From Hyperthermus sp. (GTDB taxonomy: Archaea; Thermoproteota; Thermoprotei_A; Sulfolobales; Pyrodictiaceae): 34,314 nucleotides of DNA. Position numbers and translations under genes: made by a program. Shown one piece after another: positions 18,176 to 27,551 of this stretch. How positions within the stretch are numbered: the stretch's first letter is position 1; each line of letters opens with the position of its first letter. The stretch lies in NCBI GenBank assembly GCA_003978665.1, contig QNYQ01000015.1:1-34314 (forward strand), in the 5' to 3' direction. The notes under the pieces are model-generated. The model worked only from the letters and a program-made list of their open reading frames with translations. It searched no databases and was not told the DNA's origin.

Positions 18176-19384
18176 ATGGCCAGTGCTGTTTCGCCCGGTA
18201 TGGAAGTGAGGAGGATAGGTGGCAGTCAGGATGGCCGAGTGATAGAGTTGTATATAGGCGCGCAGCATCCTGCATCGGGTCACATGAGGCTTATCGTGTA
18301 CCTTGACGGGGATGTTATTGTCCGGGTTGACCCGGATATAGGCTATGTTCACCGTACGATGGAGAAGCTGGCTGAAACCAGAGAGTATGTTAGGGTTATA
18401 AGCCTCCTGGAGAGAATGACGATAATAGACTCTTGCAACATCACACTACCCTACGTGGAGGCTGTGGAGAAGCTTCTCGGCGTAGAGCCTCCGCCGAGGG
18501 CTCGTTATCTTCGAACCATACTCTGCGAGATCAACCGCATTGCAAGCCACCTATACGGGCTCGGCATTGGAGGCATATTCCTCAACCACTCAACCATGTA
18601 CATGTGGGCTTTCGGCGACCGTGAAGTCTTTCTTCACCTAGCCTCGCTGCTAACGGGGGCACGGCTAACACACACATACAGCGTCTTTGGAGGGGTTCGC
18701 AGAGACCTCCCGCGACTATTTATAGACGAGTTCTCGAAGGCTAAACGCTACATGCTGAAAAGGCTCCGCGACTACGACAAGCTCTTCTTTAACAACCCCG
18801 TTATACGCGGCAGGCTGGAGGGTGTTGGCGTGCTCAAACCACAGCGTGCAGTAGAGCTTGGCGTTACGGGGCCTAACCTGAGGGCGAGCGGTGTAAGGTA
18901 TGATGCCAGGCTGACGGGGTATGCTGCCTACGGGGAGCTCGACTTCAAGCCTGTTGTAGGCAAGGAGGGCGATGCCTTGGAGAGGATATGGGTTAGGCTT
19001 AGGGAGATAGAGGTGAGCCTCGACCTGATAGAACAAGCCATACGCTCCCTACCAGAGGGCCCCATATTCCATGAGAGGTTCACGAAAACGATCCCTCCAG
19101 CAGTAAGGCATTGGCTGGCTAAGGGCAGGATCAAGCTACCCGGCGGCTATGTGAGGCTGAAGACAAGGCCGGGTGAAGTGTTTACCCGCGCGGAAATGGG
19201 GCATGGCGAGGTCACCTACTACCTTGTCAGTGATGGAGGCATTAAACCCTACCGTCTCCGTGTAGTAACGCCCTCGGCCAGAAACGTCGTGTTGTTTGAT
19301 GAGCTTGCGAGGGGTCATACGCTAATGGATCTCCCAGCGATATATGGTAGCCTCGACTACTTCCCTCCCGAGGCCGACCGGTGA
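18176..19384 (+). CDS. nuoD: complex I subunit D (49 kDa-type)
   Basis: IGAQHPASGHMRLIVYLDGDVI, PDIGYVHRTMEKLAE, GSLDYFPPEADR; lacks hydrogenase CxxC ligand motifs. Confidence 0.93.
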   Translation: MASAVSPGMEVRRIGGSQDGRVIELYIGAQHPASGHMRLIVYLDGDVIVRVDPDIGYVHRTMEKLAETREYVRVISLLERMTIIDSCNITLPYVEAVEKLLGVEPPPRARYLRTILCEINRIASHLYGLGIGGIFLNHSTMYMWAFGDREVFLHLASLLTGARLTHTYSVFGGVRRDLPRLFIDEFSKAKRYMLKRLRDYDKLFFNNPVIRGRLEGVGVLKPQRAVELGVTGPNLRASGVRYDARLTGYAAYGELDFKPVVGKEGDALERIWVRLREIEVSLDLIEQAIRSLPEGPIFHERFTKTIPPAVRHWLAKGRIKLPGGYVRLKTRPGEVFTRAEMGHGEVTYYLVSDGGIKPYRLRVVTPSARNVVLFDELARGHTLMDLPAIYGSLDYFPPEADR

Positions 19385-19427
19385 GCCTCAGAGAAGCCTT
19401 AAGGGTGTGGAAGGAGAGGAGTACGCC

Positions 19428-20444
19428 TTGAGCCCGGTCTCATGGCTATCCTCTCACCTTGGCCTGCCCGACTGGCTTCTCCGCCCCATTCTAGCCCCCC
19501 TAGTATACCCGGGGCTCTTGGCATTCATGCCAGTAGCCCTCTTCATTATATGGGCCGAGAGGAAGGTGACTGCGAGGGTTCAGATGAGGGTAGGGCCCCT
19601 CTACGTGTCCCGCAGGCTTGGCGGCGTCTTGCAGCTGCTTGCTGATGGTGTTCGTATAGCGTTCCAGGAGGTTATAGTGCCCGAGACAGCTGAGAAGTAT
19701 AGTTTCATGCTTGCTCCTATAGCCGCCTTCTCTCTTGTAGCAGCCACGTTCACGGTGGTCCCGGGGGGTCCTGGGGTATATGGGTTCGACAGTAATATTA
19801 GCCTGCTTATAGCCTATGCACTCATCAGTTTATCCCCGATAGTCACAGTGGTCATGGGCTGGGCTTCAAACAACAAATTCTCCCAGATAGGTGCTGGCAG
19901 AGAGATCATAGTGTCCATAGCTGGCGAGGTAACGCTACTAGCCAGCCTGCTCGCGGCTGCCATGATGTATGGGTCAATGAGCTTTAACGCTATAGTAGAG
20001 GCGCAGAATGATGCGGGCATACCGGGCATTGTCGCTAACCCCGTCGCAGCCCTCCTCTTCTTCATAGCAGTCCTCTTGATAACCGACAGGGTGCCTTTTG
20101 ACCTCGTTCTGGGGGAGCAGGAGATCGTGCAGGGGCCATACACCGAGTATACTGGGATATTGTTCGCGCTCACGATGGCGCTGGACTACGCGAAGCTCTA
20201 CGTACTAATGCTCATGTTCACCAACGTATTCCTGGGTGGATGGATGCCCTTCAACACACCCCTAATAGGTAGCCTGTGTGTATTCACTAAGACACTAGTG
20301 TTGATGCTTATCTCAGTATTTCTTAGAAGCGTGTACGGCAGGATGAGGCTTGACCAGGTGGCGTACCTCTTCTGGGCCCGCCTGCTCCCCCTAGCACTGG
20401 CCGCCTTCAGCCTCTCAGCAGTCATGCATTTCTTGTACCGGTAG
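19428..20444 (+). CDS. nuoH: complex I subunit H
   Basis: IWAERKVTARVQMRVGP, DRVPFDLVLGEQEIVQGPYTEYTG; ORF opens at 19344, TTG 19428 follows a purine-rich SD-like stretch. Confidence 0.93.
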   Translation: MSPVSWLSSHLGLPDWLLRPILAPLVYPGLLAFMPVALFIIWAERKVTARVQMRVGPLYVSRRLGGVLQLLADGVRIAFQEVIVPETAEKYSFMLAPIAAFSLVAATFTVVPGGPGVYGFDSNISLLIAYALISLSPIVTVVMGWASNNKFSQIGAGREIIVSIAGEVTLLASLLAAAMMYGSMSFNAIVEAQNDAGIPGIVANPVAALLFFIAVLLITDRVPFDLVLGEQEIVQGPYTEYTGILFALTMALDYAKLYVLMLMFTNVFLGGWMPFNTPLIGSLCVFTKTLVLMLISVFLRSVYGRMRLDQVAYLFWARLLPLALAAFSLSAVMHFLYR

Positions 20445-20479
20445 TTACGAGCCAGCCGCTTGGATGAGGTGGAGGATGG

Positions 20480-20953
20480 TTGAAGAATAGGCTTAGGAGC
20501 CACGTGGATGCGCTGGCTACTGCTGTCTCAAGGCTTACGAAGAGCCCGATGACATTCTTTTACCCGGACTATGAGGAGGATAAGCCCTACGGGTACCGTG
20601 GGGTCATACTGTATAGTAACGAGAAATGTATAGGCTGTAGCCTGTGTGCACAGATCTGTCCAGCACGCGCGCTGAAGATGTACCGTGTGCCGGGCGATAA
20701 GAGGCTTAGACCAGGCTATGATCTCGGCCGCTGCATATTCTGTGGCTTATGCACCGATATTTGCCCTACGGACGCGCTAGAGTTGAGCAGTGTGCACGAT
20801 AAAGTGTTCGATTCGCTGGAGTCGATGGTGATGGATCCCGTTGACTGGACTCTATGGAGCCGTAAGGTTAGGGGGGAGGAGATGGCTCGGGGAAGGAAGA
20901 TGAGAGTGTGGATTGACGAGGATAAGGGGCTCCGTTACGAGGAGGTGAGGTAG
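20480..20953 (+). CDS. nuoI: complex I subunit I, 2x[4Fe-4S] ferredoxin type
   Basis: CIGCSLCAQICP and CIFCGLCTDICP. Confidence 0.95.
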   Translation: MKNRLRSHVDALATAVSRLTKSPMTFFYPDYEEDKPYGYRGVILYSNEKCIGCSLCAQICPARALKMYRVPGDKRLRPGYDLGRCIFCGLCTDICPTDALELSSVHDKVFDSLESMVMDPVDWTLWSRKVRGEEMARGRKMRVWIDEDKGLRYEEVR

Positions 20954-20955
20954 GC

Positions 20956-21459
20956 TTGATCGGGCTCACTGTCTCCTCGCTGAGTGATGCAGCGTTCATT
21001 ATATCGCTTCTAGCGTTAGCTGCGGGCAGCGTTGGCGTGGTTGTTGCGAGAAAGGCTCTGCACATGGTGTCATGGCTTGTAGTTGCATCGCTTGGCGTGG
21101 CATCGCTTCTAGCCCTGAGCGGTTACGGGTACATCTCCGTGTTTCACATTGTGGTCTATATAGGTACGGCGATCACGCTGATAGCCATGGTAATATTAAT
21201 GCTTGGATGTGATGTGGAGCCTAGGGCTTGGAGGCCCGGCAAGCTACTCTTGTCCGTGTTTGCTGCAGCAGTACTGCAGACACCAGTACTTCTCTACAAG
21301 CCCGCCTACCTTAAGATGGAGGGGTTAGAGTTGAGGAAGGCTGCGCAGCCACTTCTTCAATGCTGGCTTTGTACAGTACTGGTAGTGGTCACGGTGGCTA
21401 CAGTGGTCATTGAGGCCGTGGCGATAGCGCGTAGTAGGGGTGGCTCCGAGAGACCATAG
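20956..21459 (+). CDS. nuoJ: complex I subunit J
   Basis: 167-aa membrane protein in nuo order; KALHMVSWLVVASLGVASLLAL, VVYIGTAITLIAMVILML. Confidence 0.85.
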   Translation: MIGLTVSSLSDAAFIISLLALAAGSVGVVVARKALHMVSWLVVASLGVASLLALSGYGYISVFHIVVYIGTAITLIAMVILMLGCDVEPRAWRPGKLLLSVFAAAVLQTPVLLYKPAYLKMEGLELRKAAQPLLQCWLCTVLVVVTVATVVIEAVAIARSRGGSERP

Positions 21460-21504
21460 TGTCCCGAGGAGGCGCTTTTCCCCGGGGGCTGGCAGGGAAC
21501 ACAT

Positions 21505-21525
21505 ACACCTTGCCCGGCATGGTGT
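21505..21525. promoter_or_regulatory. hairpin/palindrome in the nuoJ-nuoK spacer
   Basis: ACACCtTGCccgGCAtGGTGT, followed by AT-rich CTTCTTATTATTCCC. Confidence 0.3.
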
Positions 21526-21595
21526 GGGGAACTTCTTATTATTCCCTTAACGCCGGCTGCCCTTCCCCATGCGATAGGAGGGTTCGGGGAGGCTT

Positions 21596-21910
21596 ATGGA
21601 GTCCTCTCTGGCGACATTGCTGATATATGTGGCTGCCGTCACTGCAAGCGCTTCGGGCATCTACGGGATCATGGTCTCCCGTGGGCTTATTAGGCTGCTT
21701 GTTTCAATGGAGGTATTATTCAATTCTATAATACTTACGGCCGCCTATATAGGCATAGTTGTCGGCGCCGACCCAGGCTTCTACTCGCTCCTCCTCGCTA
21801 CCATAGTGTTAACCATAGCCGAGATCGCAATACTGACCGCAATACTCATACTCGTATACAAGAGAAAGCACGACATATCGTTAGAGGCTGTACGCAGGCT
21901 TAAAGGCTAA
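21596..21910 (+). CDS. nuoK: complex I subunit K
   Basis: 104 aa; LIRLLVSMEVLFNSIIL and IVLTIAEIAILTAILI. Confidence 0.93.
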   Translation: MESSLATLLIYVAAVTASASGIYGIMVSRGLIRLLVSMEVLFNSIILTAAYIGIVVGADPGFYSLLLATIVLTIAEIAILTAILILVYKRKHDISLEAVRRLKG

Positions 21911-21933
21911 GGTCGCCGGGGAGGGAGGAGGAG

Positions 21934-23463
21934 ATGCTTGTAGCGGCGCAGTCAACATGGCAGTTACACCTACCTCTGCTCTGGCTATCAGTGGCAATCC
22001 CCATGGTTTCAGGATTGCTGAGCATTCTCCTGAACTACCGCATTAGGGATAAGCTACACGCTATGCTCGCCGCCGTATCCTGGCTCCTCTCCCTCACACT
22101 CCTCACATACCCCGCACTCATAGCTCGCGACGGGAGAGTTGTGGTGGATCCTTTCTGGGCCAAGATGCCCGGCATAGGCTCTTTCGCCCTCTTCCTTGAT
22201 GGCGCCTCACTCCCCGTCGCTCTCTCAGTCGCAGTCGTGTCTCTGATAATATCCGTCTACTCCCTGCCCTACATGAGGCACAGGTTCCACGAGCTCGGCG
22301 GGGAGCAATGGGGCCTCTACTACCTCCTCTACCAGTTGTTTACAGCTGGCATGCTAGGTGCAGTGCTTTCAAGCAACGGAATACTCTTCTACCTCTTTCT
22401 CGAAGTAACCCTGCTGCCAAGCGCCCTCCTCATAATACTCTACGGTTACGGTGAGAGACTGAGGGTTGGACTCATCTATCTCATCTGGACCCATGCAGGT
22501 GCCATACTATTCCTCCTAGGCCTATTCCTGGCCAAGAGCTTCGACTTCTATGTTCCAGGCCAAGGATACGTGGTTGACGCGTCCAGGAGCCTGCTCGCAT
22601 TAGTACTCGTGATCATAGGCTTAGGGATCAAATCCGCGTTCGCCGGGCTTCACTTCTGGCTCCCCTACGCCCACGCAGAAGCTCCCACCCCCATATCGGC
22701 ACTCTTAAGCCCCCTGCTAATAGGGATTGGCGGCTACGCTCTTGTCAGGGTTGGGCCGGGCCTCTTCCACGGCGTCTGGCATCATGCTTCCTGGCCCCTC
22801 TTCCTCTGGGCTACCCTCACAATGATCTATGGCGGCTTGCTTGTACTCGTTCAGCGTGATGTTAAGAGGCTTCTAGCCTACAGTAGCGTGTCACAAATGG
22901 GCTACATGCTTTTCGGGCTAGCCGTCTCCAACCACGAGGCTCTTACAGGCTCCCTCCTACACTACGCTGCCCACGCCTACGGTAAGGCCGTGTTGTTCGG
23001 TGCTGCAGGCGCCTTAATAGTTCTCTTAGGTACTAGAAGCCTCGACGATATGGGTGGGCTTGCGCGGAGCCTTAGCTACACGGCTGGCGCCAGCCTGCTA
23101 GGCTTCATGTTGATCTCGGGGCTCCCGCCTACTCTCGGCCTGTGGAGCGAGCTCTACCTTGTTTTCGGTTATGCAAAGTGGGCTGTAGGCTTAGGCTCTA
23201 TGAAGTTTGCTCTGTCAGCATTATTGACTATTACTGCTATGACGTTGACTGTAATATATAGTTTCCAGACGTATAGAGTAATGTTTCTTGGCGCACCCCG
23301 AAACACGCTGAGGGAAGGCATTGATGAACTTGGCGAGGCTAAGGCGATAACCCTCTCGATAACGCTCCTTGCAGTCATAGGCGTGTTGCTCTTTATTCTC
23401 GTAGCATTCCTCGCTGAGCCAGCTTCACGGGTCGCTTCAAGAGTCTATGAAGTGGCAGGGTGA
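21934..23463 (+). CDS. nuoM: complex I antiporter-like subunit M
   Basis: FLEVTLLPSALLI, IKSAFAGLHFWLPYAHAEAPTPISALLS, AYSSVSQMGYM. Confidence 0.92.
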   Translation: MLVAAQSTWQLHLPLLWLSVAIPMVSGLLSILLNYRIRDKLHAMLAAVSWLLSLTLLTYPALIARDGRVVVDPFWAKMPGIGSFALFLDGASLPVALSVAVVSLIISVYSLPYMRHRFHELGGEQWGLYYLLYQLFTAGMLGAVLSSNGILFYLFLEVTLLPSALLIILYGYGERLRVGLIYLIWTHAGAILFLLGLFLAKSFDFYVPGQGYVVDASRSLLALVLVIIGLGIKSAFAGLHFWLPYAHAEAPTPISALLSPLLIGIGGYALVRVGPGLFHGVWHHASWPLFLWATLTMIYGGLLVLVQRDVKRLLAYSSVSQMGYMLFGLAVSNHEALTGSLLHYAAHAYGKAVLFGAAGALIVLLGTRSLDDMGGLARSLSYTAGASLLGFMLISGLPPTLGLWSELYLVFGYAKWAVGLGSMKFALSALLTITAMTLTVIYSFQTYRVMFLGAPRNTLREGIDELGEAKAITLSITLLAVIGVLLFILVAFLAEPASRVASRVYEVAG

Positions 23464-23474
23464 CCATGTAAACG

Positions 23475-25451
23475 ATGATAGTGGAGGGGTATGGGATGGA
23501 TGCGTACTCGCTGGCCTTGGCGGCCGTATTGTCCGGGTACGTGGCCTCTCTTTTGGTGATCCTAGAGTCCCTGCTGAGGACTGGCTGGAGGCTTCAAGCG
23601 TGGACTGGCGTTGCCGGGGTAGGCGTTTCCGCAGCGGCCTCCCTCCTAGCGCTTATTAGCGCTGAGGGAGGCACTGTTGCTGGTTTTGACTGGCTTCCCA
23701 GCATTGGCGTCAAGTTCGCCTTAAGGGTGGACTTGGTATCGGGTATTATGGGTCTACTTGTTGCAGTGATATCGTTTCTCATAGCAGTCTATAGTGTCGA
23801 GTACATTGGGGAGTGGGGGGCTGCAAGATACTGGGTCTTTTACACTTTCTTTGTGGCAAGCATGCTGCTGCTTGTCTACGCTGACGATCTCGTAACGTTC
23901 TTCATCGGCTGGGAGGGTACAGGGCTTTCGAGCTGGGCCCTCATAGGCTTCTACTACGACGAGCGAGAGGACGCGTGGGTCGGCGATCCGGGAAGGAGAA
24001 GGCTTGGCGTTCCCATGTGGTTTACCCCCACTCATAGTGCTCTCCGGGCGATAGCATTCACGAGGCTTGGGGACATTGCAATGCTTATTGGCATGGGGGT
24101 TGCATATGCAGCGCTCGGAGCTGTATCGCTGACTATTCTTGCCGAGAAGGGCCCCCTCCTCGCCGCGCTGGTCAAGGGCGCCGGGATCATCCCCCTATGG
24201 CTTATCCTCTTCTACATGGGAGCCCTAGCTAAGAGCGCACAGTTCCCCTTCCACGAATGGCTCGTCACAGCCATGACCGGGCCCACCTCCGTCTCGGCAC
24301 TAATCCATGCAGCCACAATGGTTAAAGCCGGAGTGTACTACGCGCTCCGCATCACCCCTGTCATCGCCCCGTTTCTCGCGGCCCATGCCCTCGGAGCTGA
24401 GGCTTATAGCGGGCTTGCATGGCTCTCTCTCATCACAGCATTCATGACAGCTACAATGGCCCTTGTAGCGAGGGAGCTCAAGCTTATATTGGCTTACTCC
24501 ACGGCAAGCCAGCTCTCCTACATGCTGGCCGCTGTTTTTGCTGCAGCCTCCCACAACGATGTTGGGGAAGGCGTGCTCGGCGGCCTGGCCCACCTACTGA
24601 GCCATGCTGTCTTCAAGGCATCACTCTTCCTTGTGGCTGGAGCCTTGATCCACGAGCTGCACTCAAGGTACATCGACCATATGGGTGGGCTTAGGAGGTT
24701 TATGCCCCTAAGCTTCATATCCTTCATGCTTGCTTCACTAAGCCTAGCCGCAATACCCCCATTCAGCGGGTGGTGGAGCAAGGACGAGGCAATAGAGGCT
24801 ATAAGCGCCATGGGACACCTCGCCTCCGGGGTAGCACTGGTAACAGCTCTCCTCACAGCAGCCTATACTGGTAGAATGCTCTTCCTCGTCTTCTTCAACG
24901 GTTATCGTGGACACGTAGCCCACCCCCACGAGCCCTCCTGGATCATGGTAGCCCCCTACCTAGTCTTAGGGGTCGCCAGCCTTGCAATGGGGCTTACATG
25001 GCCATGGATAAAGACATTCCTCATTCACGCTGTGGGAGTGGAGGCTGTTAAGGCATCACCACCCATAGTGCTCGCCGGGACAATAGCCTCCGTGGCCGGA
25101 ATGGGCGGTACTATCGCGTATTATGCTAGGAAGACGGGTTTGCCAGAGGCTTCCGTGCTCAGGGCGCCTACTGGTGTAGTTGCAGGCTTCCTGTACGATA
25201 GATGGCTAATAAACTCGTTGATCTATAGGCTCATAGTCTATCCTGGCAGAAACGCGGCCATAGCGTTAAGAAGGATTGACTCAGCCGTCGATGAAGCCAT
25301 ACACGTTTTCCTCCCGAGAATCGGGGTGAGTATGAGCGCTATCGTAAGGAGGCTTCAGACGGGTGACGTGAGGGACTACCTATCCTATTTCATGGTTGGT
25401 GTGATACTTACCGCGCTTATCTCAGCTCTCGTGGTCAAGTTAACGGGGTGA
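23475..25451 (+). CDS. nuoL: complex I antiporter-like subunit L
   Basis: WEGTGLSSWALIGFYY, KSAQFPFHEWLVTAMTGPTSVSALIHAATMVKAGVYY, IPPFSGWWSKDE; 658 aa. Confidence 0.95.
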   Translation: MIVEGYGMDAYSLALAAVLSGYVASLLVILESLLRTGWRLQAWTGVAGVGVSAAASLLALISAEGGTVAGFDWLPSIGVKFALRVDLVSGIMGLLVAVISFLIAVYSVEYIGEWGAARYWVFYTFFVASMLLLVYADDLVTFFIGWEGTGLSSWALIGFYYDEREDAWVGDPGRRRLGVPMWFTPTHSALRAIAFTRLGDIAMLIGMGVAYAALGAVSLTILAEKGPLLAALVKGAGIIPLWLILFYMGALAKSAQFPFHEWLVTAMTGPTSVSALIHAATMVKAGVYYALRITPVIAPFLAAHALGAEAYSGLAWLSLITAFMTATMALVARELKLILAYSTASQLSYMLAAVFAAASHNDVGEGVLGGLAHLLSHAVFKASLFLVAGALIHELHSRYIDHMGGLRRFMPLSFISFMLASLSLAAIPPFSGWWSKDEAIEAISAMGHLASGVALVTALLTAAYTGRMLFLVFFNGYRGHVAHPHEPSWIMVAPYLVLGVASLAMGLTWPWIKTFLIHAVGVEAVKASPPIVLAGTIASVAGMGGTIAYYARKTGLPEASVLRAPTGVVAGFLYDRWLINSLIYRLIVYPGRNAAIALRRIDSAVDEAIHVFLPRIGVSMSAIVRRLQTGDVRDYLSYFMVGVILTALISALVVKLTG

Positions 25452-25478
25452 TGGAGAGAGGTTTTGAGGTGATGCTCC

Positions 25479-26912
25479 ATGGCAGGCGGCGTCCTAGGCC
25501 TCTCGTCGCTGGAGGCGAGCTCTCTGCTGGTGCTTGCGGCCTACACGGTGACTGGTCTCATTGGCCCGCTTTTCGGCACGAGGACTTCAAGGATACTCCT
25601 CTACGCATCCTCCATACTGGCACTCCTCGGCATACTTTACGCTTCATCTCTCCCATCCGTCCTCCATGGCTATGCTACCGGCTTTAATGGGGCTGTTGTC
25701 GTTGACACATTCACTGTTTACCTGCTCCTTGTGGCGCTGGTCATCTTTGCCCTAACAGCGCTGGCTGGCCGTAGAACAGTGGATCAATGGGAGGCTAGCG
25801 ATGCATTCTATGCTGTGGTAGGCCTCATGGCTTTAGGCTTGATTGTTCTCGGTTTCTCCAGGGTGCTCTACCTGGTCTATATTGCATGGATCCTCTCAGC
25901 CGTTTCAAGCTACGTTCTCGTAGCCCTATACCGTGATAGTGTGAGTGCTGAGGCGGCTTTGAAGTATGCTGTTACGGGGACTGCTGCAACGATAATCCTC
26001 CTCCTCGCAGTCATACTCTACTATGGGGTTACTGCGAGCTTGACGATAGGGGCTGCTGTAAGCGACGCGTCACCTCTCCTAGTAACGCCAGTGGTAGCGC
26101 TAGCGCTGATAGCTATAGGCTTCAAGATGGGGATGGTGCCGTTTCACGGATGGGCTATTGACGTGTACGGTAACACCAGGCCCCTAATAGTGGCCTTGGT
26201 GTCAGCCATAGCTAAGATTCTTGCAGCATTGTTCATAGTGAAGCTAATAGTATCCTTTGCAGTAGCCACACCAACCATAGTATTATGGGTTGCCGGGGTA
26301 CTAGCAGCAATAACCATGCTCTACGGCAACTTAGGGGCACTCACTACAATAAGAGATAGTCCACAGAAGCTACTAGCATACAGTAGCGTGGCACAGGCAG
26401 GCTACATAGCTGCTGGTTTTGCATCACTGGCAACCCTACCCGGCATAGACAATAAGGCTGCAATAGCAGGTATAGCGCTCCATACAGCTGGCTACGCGCT
26501 CTCAAAGTTCGCAGGCTTCCTGGTCTTAGACTCTCAATGCAGGTATCCGAACTGCGGCTGGGATAGCATGAGAGGAATGGCGTGGCGTAGCCCGGCGGCA
26601 GCTACAGCATTGGTATTGTCTGTAGCCAGCTTAGCAGGCATGCCACCAACCCTTGGATTCTGGGGCAAACTCTACATAGTGAAGGCTGTCAGTGGGGCTT
26701 CAACAGGGCTTGCCCTACTGCTGGTAGTAAACTTTGCTATCGCAGCATTCTACTACGGCTACCTCATCTACCAGCTATTCGCCCGGCCCCGCCAGCAAGA
26801 AGGCGTAAGAGATGATAGAAGCGATGTAGCGTTTGTCGCAGCCCTACTAACGCTTATACTAGGCTTCATGCCCCAGCAAGCCTACCAGCTAACAGTGTAC
26901 GGCTACAGCTGA
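25479..26912 (+). CDS. nuoN: complex I antiporter-like subunit N
   Basis: GFKMGMVPFHGWAIDVYGNTRPLIVALVSAIAKIL, LAYSSVAQAGYI, GMPPTLGFWGKLYI. Confidence 0.92.
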   Translation: MAGGVLGLSSLEASSLLVLAAYTVTGLIGPLFGTRTSRILLYASSILALLGILYASSLPSVLHGYATGFNGAVVVDTFTVYLLLVALVIFALTALAGRRTVDQWEASDAFYAVVGLMALGLIVLGFSRVLYLVYIAWILSAVSSYVLVALYRDSVSAEAALKYAVTGTAATIILLLAVILYYGVTASLTIGAAVSDASPLLVTPVVALALIAIGFKMGMVPFHGWAIDVYGNTRPLIVALVSAIAKILAALFIVKLIVSFAVATPTIVLWVAGVLAAITMLYGNLGALTTIRDSPQKLLAYSSVAQAGYIAAGFASLATLPGIDNKAAIAGIALHTAGYALSKFAGFLVLDSQCRYPNCGWDSMRGMAWRSPAAATALVLSVASLAGMPPTLGFWGKLYIVKAVSGASTGLALLLVVNFAIAAFYYGYLIYQLFARPRQQEGVRDDRSDVAFVAALLTLILGFMPQQAYQLTVYGYS

Positions 26913-26946
26913 CAGCTGTTGACGCTAGTATAGCCTACAGCGACAA

Positions 26947-26962
26947 TGCACATATACGTGCA
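26947..26962. promoter_or_regulatory. palindrome upstream of the CxxCH protein gene
   Basis: TGCACaTATAcGTGCA. Confidence 0.35.
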
Positions 26963-26999
26963 CACGGCCCTAAAAGGGGAGGGCTGAGGGTGAGAGAGA

Positions 27000-27551
27000 A
27001 TGAGAACGCGGCTCCTAGCGTTAGCCGTGCTCCTAGCAGCTCTATCCGCACTATCAGCCGCTGAAGCCTATGGTCACGTCCACCGTGAGGGGGCACCGTG
27101 GATTAACGACACCTTGTGGCAGTGGCGCTGGAGGATCCCATGGGGTCCTTGGGGATGGCATGGACCTTGGTGGGGATGGGGTGTCTTCTGGCATTTAAGT
27201 GTTGACGGCAAGGTAAACGCTACCATACCACCCTCCCATCTCGTCCTCGATACCGTTTATGGTAAGGTACTAGTGATTGTCCCGTGGATTATGGTGGATA
27301 ATTCGACGGGTAAACCTGTTGCTGGCTCGGAGCTGCTTGAACTGGTAGGGAATGATGTCAGAGTGAGTGTTGAGGGTAAAGCAATGTTGGGGTACTGGAG
27401 GAGCTGGTGGTGGGGGCACGACGCTAGCAAGGGCTTTAGGCTAGTAGTTAAGGCTATGGTTTTGAGCGTTAACAATACTGTATACGTTGAGCCTAGCCTC
27501 TACTATAAGGGTGGCTGCTTGAGCTGTCACCGTGGCTCATGGGGCCCGTAG
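27000..27551 (+). CDS. secreted Trp-rich protein with a single CxxCH heme-c-type motif
   Basis: Signal peptide MRTRLLALAVLLAALSALSAAEA; WQWRWRIPWGPWGWHGPWWGWGVFW; C-terminal GGCLSCHRGSWGP. Confidence 0.75.
   Translation: MRTRLLALAVLLAALSALSAAEAYGHVHREGAPWINDTLWQWRWRIPWGPWGWHGPWWGWGVFWHLSVDGKVNATIPPSHLVLDTVYGKVLVIVPWIMVDNSTGKPVAGSELLELVGNDVRVSVEGKAMLGYWRSWWWGHDASKGFRLVVKAMVLSVNNTVYVEPSLYYKGGCLSCHRGSWGP

Noticed and set aside
18176-19384. NiFe-hydrogenase large subunit instead of NuoD
   Set aside because: Only two isolated Cys residues; no N- or C-terminal CxxC nickel-ligand motifs, and the C-terminus reads GSLDYFPPEADR as in complex I
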